A DNA stretch of 64,000 bases from Campylobacter sp. RM12651 (GTDB taxonomy: Bacteria > Campylobacterota > Campylobacteria > Campylobacterales > Campylobacteraceae): assembly GCF_022369475.1 (NCBI RefSeq), contig NZ_CP059600.1, positions 372,001 to 436,000 of the forward strand, read 5' to 3'. The position numbers and the translations under genes are program-made. Positions within the stretch are counted from its first letter, which is position 1, and the number at the start of each line of letters is the position of its first letter. Below the pieces are notes generated by a model. The model saw only the letters and a list, made by a program, of their open reading frames with translations. It did no database searches and was not told the origin of the DNA. Shown here piece after piece: positions 47,045 to 56,233 of the stretch.

Positions 47045-48463
47045 ATGAATAATGAAGAAATATTATTAAATAGCATAATTCAAATTAAGAAAGCGTTTTT
47101 TGAAACAAGAGAATTTTTAAACGATAAATCTTGGGAAGATTTGATAAATAAAAAAGTCTATGAGTTAATTTGTAAAATTGTAGAAGATGGTAAACAAATT
47201 GACCTAGTTACTCTTGTGCTTTACGCACAAGAGCTAAAAGTAGAGCAAGTAATTGATAGAATTTATTCAATTACTAACACAGAACCAACATTAAATTATT
47301 TAGATTTTGCAAAAAATCTAAATAAAAAAGAATGCTTAAAAGCTCAAAACGACCTAGCGTTAAAACTACTTGACGCTAGTAAAAATGGCAATCTATTAAG
47401 TTATGAAGATGTAATGAACTTAATAAAAGTTCCAAAGACAATGATTTACAAGACTGCTGCCGAACTATACTATGAAATGAGCGAAGAAATAAAAACAATG
47501 ACCTTATATCCAACAGGAATTAGCGTTATTGATAGATGTTTTAAAGGTGGCTTTCAAACGGGCGGTCTTATTTTAATAAACGGAGAGCCTGAAGCAGGTA
47601 AATCTATGTTTGGCTTACAAGCAATAGAAAATATCGCAAGAGCTAAACACAGAGCTGCTTATTTTTGTTTTGAGTTTTTAAAAAGGGACTATATTCAGTT
47701 AAAAATGAATGTAGATAAGAACCTACAAACAAAAGAAAATGCAATCGCAGCAGAAGAGAATGAGAAGCGTGCGTTAAAAAGACAAGCAAGAATAAAACAA
47801 GAATTAGAATTAAAAAAAGATGAGATTAGAAAATTACAAAATAAAAACGAAAATAAAGCAATAAATTTAGAAGATAAAGAAGTTCTTAAACTATTAGATA
47901 TTAAGTATGAATTAGATGATGAAAAACCTATAAAACCTGTAATTATAACACCATTCTTTAAAAAGGAAAATTTTAACAATCTTGAAGTTATAGATGAAGA
48001 TTATGGAATTAATGAAGTTGCTATGCATATTAGAAAGTTGTGTGAAGAAAAAAATGTTAAATTCTTTTTAATTGATAGCCAAATGCGTTTGGAAGTAAAT
48101 AACGGAAGAAGCCTTGAAGAAGAAGAAAGCCGCAAATTTAGCACCCTTGCAAAACTAGCACATAGTTTAGATATTTGTATAATCTTAATAGTTCAAACGA
48201 GTAAAACGGACACCCAAACTCCTGCGGGGACAAAAAAAGGAGCTCACGAAGCAAAAGCTATAATCCGTATTGAAACAGTAAAGGAAAACAAAAGTATAAG
48301 TGCAACAAAGCGTTACATTATAGTTCAAAAAAATAAGCAAAGTGGAGCTCACGATAGTTTTCTTGTGGAATTTGACCCTAATACTTGCAAATTTGGTGAG
48401 CGTATTATGGATAAAAAAGATGATGAAAACAATAAAAAGAAACATAAGGTAGAAGATTTATGA
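47045..48463 (+). CDS. Phage DnaB-type replicative helicase
   Basis: The 472-residue protein has an N-terminal helical DnaB-like domain (about 1-105), a RecA-fold core with PTGISVIDRCFKGGF, Walker A GEPEAGKS at 180-187 and a Walker-B-like FFLIDSQMRL. Between these is an unusual charged coiled-coil insertion (about 225-300). The C-terminus is highly charged. It overlaps the primase gene by four bases, giving the phage its own replisome core. Confidence 0.85.
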   Translation: MNNEEILLNSIIQIKKAFFETREFLNDKSWEDLINKKVYELICKIVEDGKQIDLVTLVLYAQELKVEQVIDRIYSITNTEPTLNYLDFAKNLNKKECLKAQNDLALKLLDASKNGNLLSYEDVMNLIKVPKTMIYKTAAELYYEMSEEIKTMTLYPTGISVIDRCFKGGFQTGGLILINGEPEAGKSMFGLQAIENIARAKHRAAYFCFEFLKRDYIQLKMNVDKNLQTKENAIAAEENEKRALKRQARIKQELELKKDEIRKLQNKNENKAINLEDKEVLKLLDIKYELDDEKPIKPVIITPFFKKENFNNLEVIDEDYGINEVAMHIRKLCEEKNVKFFLIDSQMRLEVNNGRSLEEEESRKFSTLAKLAHSLDICIILIVQTSKTDTQTPAGTKKGAHEAKAIIRIETVKENKSISATKRYIIVQKNKQSGAHDSFLVEFDPNTCKFGERIMDKKDDENNKKKHKVEDL

Positions 48464-49992
48464 ACCTACAAGAGCTAAAAGATACATTAAATATTTTTGA
48501 TATTGCAAACTCATTAGGGCTTAATGTAGCAAAAAATGGCACTAGATTTTGGACGCAGTGTCCATTTCACGCTGATAAAAACCCTAGTTTTATTTTAAAT
48601 GCTGATAAGAATTTTGGTTATTGCTTTACTTGCAATGCAAGTGCTGATGCTTTTAAACTCGTAATGCATATAAAAAATTGTGATTTTAATGCAGCTTGCG
48701 AATATATCGCAAGCTATTACAATACTATTTATGAGAGTAAAAGCTCAAGCAAAAATCAAGAAAATTACGAAAGCCTAGAACAAGCTTTAAGTATTTATCA
48801 AAGAGCATTAAATGATGAATGCAAAGAATATTTAAAAAAGCGTGGAATAAATGAAGATAGTATCAAAACCTTTAAGCTTGGCTACGGCGTAAGATATGAA
48901 AAACAAGAAGATGAACTAAAACTTCATCTTTTTAATAATCGCTTAATAATTCCTATATTCAATAATTCAAAACTAGTAGGATTTGGTGGAAGAAGCCTTG
49001 AGAAAAATCCAAAAATAAAATATATTAATTCTCCTGAAAGCGTATTTTTTAAAAAATCACAAATCCTATTCGGACTAAATGCAAATCATATTAAAAAGCA
49101 AAATAGCGTAATTATTGTTGAAGGCTATTTTGATGTGATATTAGCTCATCAAAAAGGCTTTAAAAATGTAGTTGCAACGCTTGGCACTGCATTAAATGAT
49201 TTTCATATAAAAAGGCTTAGCAATCTAACGAATAATATTATCTTTTTGTTTGATAATGATAATGCAGGAATGCAAACTAGTCTAAAAATTGCAAGAACTT
49301 ATATAAATAATGAGTTTTGCAAAATGGGAATAATTGATTTTAAAGGTTGTAAAGACTTAGGAGAATTATTATTAAAAGATAGTGAATGTTTAAGCCGTAT
49401 TAAAACAAAAGATTTAGCACTATTTTTATGCCAAAACGAAATGCTAAAATATGTAAAAGGCGAAAATAATATAAATATTATTAATAATATTAAAAACATA
49501 TTAGAGCAAGTAAGCTCAAACTATCTAAAAAGCTTTTATAGAACTAAAATATGCGAAACTTACAATTTAGATATAAAGTATTTTAGTCTTAGTGTAAAAA
49601 GCGAAAAGCCTACAACCACACCTAATTTAAAACAAAAAAGCGAAATAGAAGCAAGTATTTTAAATAAATGTTTAGAAGATAAAAATCATTTAGAATACAC
49701 GAAAACTTATTTAAAAGAAGTGCATTTTTTAGATTTTTTTGATAGTGCTAGAAAAGTTTTTACAAATCAAAGCTTAGATGAGAGCGAATTAGCAGAAATT
49801 AGCATTTATGCTAACAAAAAAAGTAACTTGGAGTTTTTAATCGGTTATAAATTAAAAGACTATTCGCAATGGCTAATAAAAGAAATAGCGACAAATAAAG
49901 GCTTAGACGCTTTAGATAAAGCAAAGCGTATTCAAAAAATCCAAGAAGATATAAAAAAACTAAATGCAAAGGTAGGACTAAATGCTAGATAA
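48460..49992 (+). CDS. Phage DNA primase (CHC2 zinc finger and TOPRIM)
   Basis: The 510-residue DnaG-type primase has a zinc finger with Cys34, His37, Cys55 and Cys58, then the catalytic core. The TOPRIM motifs are IIVEGYFDV at about 220 and LFDNDNAG at about 265. The C-terminal region is divergent and presumably contacts the helicase encoded just upstream. It overlaps the terminase gene by eleven bases. Confidence 0.92.
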   Translation: MNLQELKDTLNIFDIANSLGLNVAKNGTRFWTQCPFHADKNPSFILNADKNFGYCFTCNASADAFKLVMHIKNCDFNAACEYIASYYNTIYESKSSSKNQENYESLEQALSIYQRALNDECKEYLKKRGINEDSIKTFKLGYGVRYEKQEDELKLHLFNNRLIIPIFNNSKLVGFGGRSLEKNPKIKYINSPESVFFKKSQILFGLNANHIKKQNSVIIVEGYFDVILAHQKGFKNVVATLGTALNDFHIKRLSNLTNNIIFLFDNDNAGMQTSLKIARTYINNEFCKMGIIDFKGCKDLGELLLKDSECLSRIKTKDLALFLCQNEMLKYVKGENNINIINNIKNILEQVSSNYLKSFYRTKICETYNLDIKYFSLSVKSEKPTTTPNLKQKSEIEASILNKCLEDKNHLEYTKTYLKEVHFLDFFDSARKVFTNQSLDESELAEISIYANKKSNLEFLIGYKLKDYSQWLIKEIATNKGLDALDKAKRIQKIQEDIKKLNAKVGLNAR

Positions 49993-51550
49993 ATATAATC
50001 AACTACAAGCAGAACTTATAAAAAGAGAATTGGCTAAAAAGAGCCTAGTGGATTTTATGCGATATAAGTTTGAGAACTTTTATAATAAAAAGTTTAATGA
50101 CTGCTGGTATTACGGCTACATTGCTGAATACTTAAAAGCTTGTATGTTAGGTCAAATTGATAGGCTTATAATAAATGAGCCACCATCACACGGAAAAAGC
50201 GAACAAATAGTAAAATCATTCGTTCCATTTGTATGGTTAAATGACCCTAGCTTTAAGATTATTTATACAACTTACGGAGCTGATTTAACAAAAGATGGTG
50301 GCTTAAGTGTAAAGACTTTTATTAATTCTAAAGTATATCGCAATTTAGGTGCTGATTTTAAGTTAGTAAGTGATGAAATATTTAATATTACAAATGATAA
50401 AGGTGGTAGAATGTTTTCAACTACTACTGGTGGAGCTGTTACAGGCTTTCATTGTAATGCTTTAATTATTGATGACCCATTAAAAGCAGCTGAATGCTAT
50501 TCGCAAACGGCTAAAAACAATGTAGAAGAGTATTATACAGGCTCACTTTTATCTCGTTTAAAAAATGATGAAGCAAATTTCGTTGTAATTATTATGCAAC
50601 GCTTAGCCGTAGATGATTTAGTAGGTAGATTAAAGGACAAAGATGGCTTTCATCATATTTGCTTACAAGCTTTAAATGAGCGTAAAACTTATTATTTTAT
50701 GCCGAATGAAAAAAGAATTACGCATTCAATAAATATTGATGAAGATTTAGAGCTTTTTTATGAAAGAGAAGAACAAGAAGCCTTAAACCCATTTTTAAAA
50801 CCTGTAGAAAAATTACTAAGAGATAAAGAAGAAATGGGCGAAGTAGTATTTAATACCCAAATGCAACAAGACCCTGTAATTACTGAAGCAGGATTTTTTG
50901 AAAAAGAGAAATTATCTTACATAAATGATTTTGATATGCCTAGCCAAAACGACTACATTATAATAGATAGTGCAGAAAGCACAAGTAAGAGTGCTGATGA
51001 TAGAGCGATTGTTACTAGTGGAATAAGTATAAATGAAGATAATCAAACCTTACTAATAGTTAAAGATATTTTGCACGGAAAATGGGAATTAGAAGACTTT
51101 TGCGAGAATGCAATTACAATGATGTTAAAATACCCAAATGCACCTGTTTTTATTGAGTTAGCTGGTGGTGGAATAACTTTTCATAGGGAGTTGCAAAAAT
51201 ATATTAATAAAAAAAATACTGAATTTAGAAGAGATGGAAAAGCTATTTTAACAAATATCGTTCAAGGCTTTAAGCCAATTACTAAAGAAAGTAAAAATCA
51301 TCAAATCCAAGCTTTAGCCCCACTTTATAATACAGGCTTTTTAAAGTTTAAGCACACTTGCTTAAATAAAGAACAAGCTATAAAAGAATTACTAGCATTT
51401 GACCCTAGCAAGAAAAACAATACAGATAATGTAATTGATTGCATAGCTAAAATGCTTATTCTAGATGGAGTTTATCCACTAGATAATAATAATTCAAAAA
51501 ATACTTTAAGCGATATTACTTATAGATATAAAAGGGGGTGGAGAATATGA
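49982..51550 (+). CDS. Phage terminase large subunit
   Basis: This 522-residue packaging motor has an ATPase domain with Walker A PPSHGKSEQIV (HGKS at 70-73) and Walker B ALIIDDPLKAAE, and a C-terminal RNase-H-fold nuclease with YIIIDSAEST and an acidic D near DNVIDCIA. It belongs to the large terminase family that includes the PPxHGKS group. Unusually it precedes the small subunit gene and directly follows the replication genes. Confidence 0.92.
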   Translation: MLDKYNQLQAELIKRELAKKSLVDFMRYKFENFYNKKFNDCWYYGYIAEYLKACMLGQIDRLIINEPPSHGKSEQIVKSFVPFVWLNDPSFKIIYTTYGADLTKDGGLSVKTFINSKVYRNLGADFKLVSDEIFNITNDKGGRMFSTTTGGAVTGFHCNALIIDDPLKAAECYSQTAKNNVEEYYTGSLLSRLKNDEANFVVIIMQRLAVDDLVGRLKDKDGFHHICLQALNERKTYYFMPNEKRITHSINIDEDLELFYEREEQEALNPFLKPVEKLLRDKEEMGEVVFNTQMQQDPVITEAGFFEKEKLSYINDFDMPSQNDYIIIDSAESTSKSADDRAIVTSGISINEDNQTLLIVKDILHGKWELEDFCENAITMMLKYPNAPVFIELAGGGITFHRELQKYINKKNTEFRRDGKAILTNIVQGFKPITKESKNHQIQALAPLYNTGFLKFKHTCLNKEQAIKELLAFDPSKKNNTDNVIDCIAKMLILDGVYPLDNNNSKNTLSDITYRYKRGWRI

Positions 51551-52158
51551 ATAAAAAAGAATTAAAAATCCAAGCAAGGACATATTACGAAACGCATTTA
51601 TGCAGTGTAAAAGATGTAGCAAAGCATTTTAATATAAGCGAAAAAACGCTTTATTATTGGATTAAAAATGAAGATTGGCAACAAGCAAGCGTGGGTGTAA
51701 ATGTAGATAGCAATGAACTCGTGCAAGGTGCAATAATGAGCCAAATAGACGCCGCTAAACAAAATGTAAAAAATGAACTTATAACACAATTTGAGAATAA
51801 AAAGTGTCTATTTGATGAAAGCATAATAGATACTACAAGCGATGAAATACTACTCACTGCTATGAGTTCAAAAATGATAGATAAAACACTAGTTGAGTAT
51901 ATGTATATGAGCAAGGCAAGTGCAGTGAAGCTATATAAACACGCCACAAGTTTAAAAGAGCAAAAAGAAGTAATAAATGCCCTTGCAACTGCTGCAAGTA
52001 TAGCTGAAAGTGTCAAAAAGTGCATTCACGGAAAAGATGTGCCAAGTATCGCAATCCAGCTAAATAATAACAATATTTTAAGTAGTGAAAACCTAGCAGA
52101 GCTTAGTAGTGATGAACTTAGGAGAATGTTAAATGAAATCAAGAAGCCCGAGATTTAG
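51547..52158 (+). CDS. Phage terminase small subunit (DUF1804-like)
   Basis: The 203-residue protein begins with a helix-turn-helix typical of small terminases (VKDVAKHFNISEKTLYYWIKNEDW at about 18-41), followed by helical and coiled regions. I chose the ATG at 51547 with GGGTGGAG upstream; the frame is open to a GTG at 51538. It overlaps terL by four bases and recognises the packaging site by inference. Confidence 0.7.
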   Translation: MNKKELKIQARTYYETHLCSVKDVAKHFNISEKTLYYWIKNEDWQQASVGVNVDSNELVQGAIMSQIDAAKQNVKNELITQFENKKCLFDESIIDTTSDEILLTAMSSKMIDKTLVEYMYMSKASAVKLYKHATSLKEQKEVINALATAASIAESVKKCIHGKDVPSIAIQLNNNNILSSENLAELSSDELRRMLNEIKKPEI

Positions 52159-52411
52159 TATAGATAAAAAAGTCTTAAATGATTTAAAAATTACTGCTAG
52201 ATATTATGGAGTTAGTATCTCGTATTTGTGCGAGTTAGCGATTGATTTTTACAAAGGAAAAGAATATGAAAGAAAATTACAGAAAAAGTTGCATATTTTA
52301 TATGCAAAAAAACAAGTTAAAGAGCTTAAAAAGACTTGCGAAGAGCAAAAATACTTCAAAAAGCAAGATATTAGAGGTATCGTTGCGACAATTTTTAGCG
52401 AATTTGAGTGA
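52133..52411 (+). CDS. Ribbon-helix-helix-like protein A
   Basis: The 92-residue basic protein has an N-terminal RHH-like pattern: strand RFSIDKK, helix VLNDLKITARYYG and helix VSISYLCELAIDFYKG. The remainder is a basic helical tail. It overlaps the small terminase by 26 bases and the next gene, in another frame, by 146 bases. Confidence 0.5.
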   Translation: MKSRSPRFSIDKKVLNDLKITARYYGVSISYLCELAIDFYKGKEYERKLQKKLHILYAKKQVKELKKTCEEQKYFKKQDIRGIVATIFSEFE

Positions 52412-52457
52412 AAAAGATATATTTTTAGCAAATGAGCTAAAAAATTTATGGCACTAA
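52266..52457 (+). CDS. Ribbon-helix-helix-like protein B
   Basis: The 63-residue protein begins at an ATG with AAGGAAAAG upstream. It shows strand SCIFYMQKN, helix KLKSLKRLAKSKN and helix TSKSKILEVSLRQFL, the usual RHH/CopG pattern. It overlaps protein A in the +1 frame. Its stop codon lies inside the conserved late promoter element, so it could act on that element. Confidence 0.55.
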   Translation: MKENYRKSCIFYMQKNKLKSLKRLAKSKNTSKSKILEVSLRQFLANLSEKDIFLANELKNLWH

Positions 52458-52483
52458 AATGAGATTTTAAAATTTGCTACTCT
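52451..52483 (+). promoter_or_regulatory. Conserved late promoter element, copy 1
   Basis: GCACTAAAAT at 52451-52460, twelve bases, TTTGC at 52473-52477 and TACTCT at 52478-52483. The 10-base box ends 17 bases before the extended -10-like TGCTACTCT. It heads the scaffold-capsid gene group. Identical spacing is found at 57851 and 62573. Confidence 0.65.
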
Positions 52484-52510
52484 TTTTAAAAATTTTTAAA
52501 AGGAGAGCAA

Positions 52511-53092
52511 ATGCCAAACGAAAACGAAGCACCAAACGAAAAAACGGCACAAAAGCCAACACAAGCTCAAGCACCTAGCACTAAAGAACAAATTATGGCT
52601 TTAGAGCAAGAAATAAACGAGAGTAGAGCTGCTATTGATAAAGATTTTGCTAAAAAGTTTGCTTCAAGCATTAGTGAAGAACAACAGCAACTAATGTTTA
52701 ATGATTTAGCTGCTTTTTTAGAAAGTTACGAACAAGCAAAGCTAGAGAATTTAAAATCGGAATTAAAGCCAAAAATCGCAAAACACGATGAGCTTAAAAT
52801 CCAATTAGAAAATGAAGGCATTGAAGAGACAATAAAAGCTGCAAAAGAAAAATTACTCGCAAAATACCCAAAGGCAAATCCTGATGAAGTCCTTGCTTTT
52901 ATGCAAGAAGATTTAAGCCCTAAACAATTAAAAGAATTAGAGCAATTAGACCCAAGCGAAGTGTTAATAAAAGTCTATGAGCTAATGCCACAGAGTAAGG
53001 GCAAAGAATTACCACAAGAATTAAATGATTTAAATGATGATGGTAGTTTAGATAGCAATAATAAACAATACGATGTAATGAATATTGATTAA
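52511..53092 (+). CDS. Phage scaffold-like protein
   Basis: The 193-residue acidic protein has a Pro/Gln/Ala-rich disordered start, a long helical middle and an Asp/Asn-rich tail. Composition, length and place directly before the capsid gene match scaffold proteins that guide procapsid assembly. AAAAGGAGAG precedes the ATG. Confidence 0.65.
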   Translation: MPNENEAPNEKTAQKPTQAQAPSTKEQIMALEQEINESRAAIDKDFAKKFASSISEEQQQLMFNDLAAFLESYEQAKLENLKSELKPKIAKHDELKIQLENEGIEETIKAAKEKLLAKYPKANPDEVLAFMQEDLSPKQLKELEQLDPSEVLIKVYELMPQSKGKELPQELNDLNDDGSLDSNNKQYDVMNID

Positions 53093-53105
53093 AAGGAGAA
53101 AAAAA

Positions 53106-54320
53106 ATGGATAAAAATATTATAACCACAACAAAACAAGCGTTAGATTATTTTAACGATGAATTAGTAGCTAAAAAAATCAGCAATGATTTACAAATAGG
53201 ATATTTAGCAGAAAACCCATTACTATCTTTAATGGGAACAGGAAAAAATAGAGCAATTAGAACTATAATCTCTAACACATTAAATCCTTTAACAATTCCA
53301 TTGGGTGGCTTAATTGATGGCGACGCTCAATATGGTAATACGCATATGTTTTCAGAGCTTTCAGAGATTTCGTTTTTATCACAACAATTCACACCGCAAG
53401 TTTTAACAAAAGCAGTTCAGCTTGAGATTGAGCCTTATCGTGCTAGGACAGGACTTGATTATGTAGCAGAAGCTAAAAGACAACTTAGTGATTGGTTAGG
53501 AGAACATACGCTTAAAACACAAATGGCAAATCTTACTCACAATTTTACAAATGCAGTTTTTGCAGATAAAACAAATGGAGTAAAAACACCAAGTCAAAAT
53601 CAAAAAATAAGTGCAGTATGTAAGACAATTGAAGCAGATGATTTTTTAACTCTTGCAGTATTAGAAAGAGCTATTGATATGGCAAGAGATGGCGAATACT
53701 ATGATGGCGATAATAAAAAAGGCTTTACACTTGACCCAATAAAACTTAGCAAACAAAACTTAGGTGCAGGTGGAGCTGAATACATACAAGAAGACTATAT
53801 TATCGTAATTTCAAGAACTCAAGAAAGACAACTATTAAAAGACCCAAGATATGTCGCACTTTACGAACAAGCAGTAGCAAGGGGAGATAATCATCCGTAT
53901 TTAACAGGCTTTAGAGTTAGAGTTAAAGGTTGCCCTTTAATGGTAATGAAAAATTGGGATGGAGAAAATGGTGGCGGAATGCCAAACTCACACACAGACC
54001 AAGACATAATCAATAAATATCTAAAGAACTTGCCTGATGATACGATTAAACCTTTAAGTGATTATAAAGGTAGTGGTAATTGCAAGGTTGCCATCGGTTG
54101 TCTTTTAGGTGCAAGTGCCTTAGTGCATATTGCAGACCAAGAAGTAAAAACTTATATAAAAGAACACCCACAAGACCCAAGAAAACTAATGATAGGAATT
54201 CAAAAAATCCTAGTAGCTGAAAAAGTAAGATTTTTCGCAAGTAATAAAGCTAATAAAAACCCACGCAATGGTAAAGATTACGGCGTAATCGGTATCTTTA
54301 GCAGTGGTGCAGAAGTTTAA
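53106..54320 (+). CDS. Phage major capsid protein (N4 gp56/DUF4043-like)
   Basis: The 404-residue protein starts at the ATG with AAAAGGAG upstream. Features suggesting a capsid of the N4 gp56-like type are GGLIDGDAQYGNTHMFSELSEISF near 75, RAIDMARDGEYYDGD and the YIIVISRTQERQLLKDPRYVALYEQA segment. It follows a scaffold-like gene. The family match is by pattern, so the capsid role is more secure than the family. Confidence 0.7.
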   Translation: MDKNIITTTKQALDYFNDELVAKKISNDLQIGYLAENPLLSLMGTGKNRAIRTIISNTLNPLTIPLGGLIDGDAQYGNTHMFSELSEISFLSQQFTPQVLTKAVQLEIEPYRARTGLDYVAEAKRQLSDWLGEHTLKTQMANLTHNFTNAVFADKTNGVKTPSQNQKISAVCKTIEADDFLTLAVLERAIDMARDGEYYDGDNKKGFTLDPIKLSKQNLGAGGAEYIQEDYIIVISRTQERQLLKDPRYVALYEQAVARGDNHPYLTGFRVRVKGCPLMVMKNWDGENGGGMPNSHTDQDIINKYLKNLPDDTIKPLSDYKGSGNCKVAIGCLLGASALVHIADQEVKTYIKEHPQDPRKLMIGIQKILVAEKVRFFASNKANKNPRNGKDYGVIGIFSSGAEV

Positions 54321-54336
54321 AAAAAAAGGAGAAAAA

Positions 54337-54705
54337 ATGAGAATACACGAACACACAAAAAGAGTAATTAGAATTATAAATCTTGAAGAATTAGCAACTG
54401 ATAAAAAACATTATATTGGTTGCTTTCCAAATGGCTATTTCATAGGTGCTGTAAAAGTTCTAACAAAAGAAGCAAGTGAAACAACAGGAGTTTTAGCAGT
54501 GATTAAAGACAAGAACAACAAAGAGCTAATTTGCGATATTGATTGTGCTGTTAAAAACAACTTAACGGAGCTTTCGGTTTATGATGTAATGGAAGAAACT
54601 AAGCATTTATACATTAGTATTAAACAAGGCACTCCTACTAAAGGAAAGCTAGTTGTATCTTATGATTTAGTTTCTAATCAATCAAGCGTTTATGAGTTTG
54701 CGTGA
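54337..54705 (+). CDS. Phage head-associated protein (unknown)
   Basis: The 122-residue beta-rich protein starts at the ATG with AAAAAAGGAG upstream. Small size and place after the capsid suggest a decoration protein. No family is recognised. It overlaps the next gene by one base. Confidence 0.5.
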   Translation: MRIHEHTKRVIRIINLEELATDKKHYIGCFPNGYFIGAVKVLTKEASETTGVLAVIKDKNNKELICDIDCAVKNNLTELSVYDVMEETKHLYISIKQGTPTKGKLVVSYDLVSNQSSVYEFA

Positions 54706-55286
54706 TGATTAATAAAGCTCATTTCGTAGGTCTTATTTTAAATCAATTAGTTGCTAAAGATGAGAGCAATTATGATGAAGATAAAATATTGTTTTATATC
54801 AATATGGCTTTAAAAGTCATCTCAAGCGAACTTGATTTAAATGTAAAAACTATTGAATGTGAGCTTAAAAAAGGGGTTGAATACCCCTTTCCAAGCGATT
54901 TTATAAAATTATTGGCAGTTAAAAATAATGATGAGAATGTAAAAATATATTCTTATTTATATTATGCGAATAAAAGCATTAAAGAAAACGCAATTATTTT
55001 AAGTGCTAATGATTTTTTTGCAAACTTTAGCTTTAAGGCTAAGATGATTTACTCATTTTATGATGAAGTAATGCCAAGTGATACTTATATAAATATACCA
55101 CTAATATGCGAAAAAGCACTTTATTATCAAACGCTAATGTTAGCAAAAGAAATGCTACTAAGCACAGGTAAAAGCTTAGAACAAGCAGAAGTATTTCGCC
55201 AAAAATACGAGCTTGAGCTACTTAGATGCAAGAACCTACTAAATAACAAGCATAAACTAATTGAAACGAGATATAAAAATGTTTGA
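54705..55286 (+). CDS. Phage connector/head-tail adaptor-like protein
   Basis: The 193-residue mostly helical protein has the arrangement of gp6/gp4-type connector proteins: an opening helix with YDEDKILFYINMALKVISSEL, a central beta segment with YPFPSDFIKLLAVK and a closing helical hairpin. The ATG at 54705 shares a base with the previous stop. Confidence 0.5.
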   Translation: MINKAHFVGLILNQLVAKDESNYDEDKILFYINMALKVISSELDLNVKTIECELKKGVEYPFPSDFIKLLAVKNNDENVKIYSYLYYANKSIKENAIILSANDFFANFSFKAKMIYSFYDEVMPSDTYINIPLICEKALYYQTLMLAKEMLLSTGKSLEQAEVFRQKYELELLRCKNLLNNKHKLIETRYKNV

Positions 55287-56232
55287 AACTGAATTATTTA
55301 TAAAAAGATTTAAAATGATTGAAGAAGTAATGAGCGAAAGTAAACTCATTGACTTAGGCAAAAAAGCTTTTTTAGAAGAGATTAAAAGTGATGAATTAGG
55401 CGAGATGGAAAAAGCTCAAGCTGCGGCTTCATTTCTTTCTCAAATAGTCACTTCAGCACTAAATATTGCTGCTGAAAGTGCTTTAAGAGTAGGCATATCA
55501 TACGAAGAAGAAAAGGCAAAAAAAGAAAATACATACCATCAAAGCGAGATGGCAAGAGAGCAAATAAACAAACTCTCGCTTGAGAAAGATTTAGTAAAAG
55601 CTCAAATTAACTTAACAAATCAGCAAGAAGATATAGAAAAAGCAAAGCTAAAAAGTGCTTTAGCAGATTTAGAAGCAAAACTCAAGCAACTTGAATTACT
55701 AAAAGTGCAGATTTTAAGCGAGATTGAAAAGATTAAAACACTTAATAAAACAGCAGATGATAACTTGCGTGTAAAAGTTGGAGAGCTATTAATTCAATTT
55801 ATGCAAATAGCACTTAGTAAAGATTGGGTTAAATTAGATGATAAAGCAGGAACTAGCCTTTATACGCATATTTTAAATAGTATTCAAGATATTTTAGCGA
55901 AGAGCAAAAACATTGCACTTGATACTAGCAAGTTTGATAAGATAATAGCCGAAACGCTAAAAGCAAATGCTAGTTTAAATACGCCTAGCACAAACATAAA
56001 GGCTGATAATTATAATGTATTAATTAGTAATTATACGCCTAATTTAGATGAAATTATAAGCATTATGGTTTTAAGTTCTGATGCTAGTATAACACCAAAA
56101 ATCTATTTGGATAATAAGTTAATTTTTAGTGGTTTTGCGACTAGCTTTAAGATAACTAGCAAAAAAGACTACATTGTAAAAGTAGAATTTAAAAAAGATA
56201 TTATAAAAGAATATAAATTAAGTGTAGTGTAA
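55279..56232 (+). CDS. Phage virion protein with long coiled coil
   Basis: The 317-residue protein has an extended coiled coil (about 75-165) and a beta-rich C-terminal domain. The ATG at 55279 overlaps the previous gene by eight bases. It belongs to the group of candidate internal or tail proteins; no family is recognised. Confidence 0.5.
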   Translation: MFETELFIKRFKMIEEVMSESKLIDLGKKAFLEEIKSDELGEMEKAQAAASFLSQIVTSALNIAAESALRVGISYEEEKAKKENTYHQSEMAREQINKLSLEKDLVKAQINLTNQQEDIEKAKLKSALADLEAKLKQLELLKVQILSEIEKIKTLNKTADDNLRVKVGELLIQFMQIALSKDWVKLDDKAGTSLYTHILNSIQDILAKSKNIALDTSKFDKIIAETLKANASLNTPSTNIKADNYNVLISNYTPNLDEIISIMVLSSDASITPKIYLDNKLIFSGFATSFKITSKKDYIVKVEFKKDIIKEYKLSVV

Positions 56233-56233
56233 A

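Noticed and set aside
47695-48445. Minus-strand frames opposite the helicase
   Set aside because: They are hydrophobic shadows of a charged coiled coil, with no start signals.
52450-52483. Sigma-54 promoter reading of the GCAC...TTTGC elements
   Set aside because: The GG and GC dinucleotides are not separated by ten bases as sigma-54 requires, and two of the three copies lack the GG.
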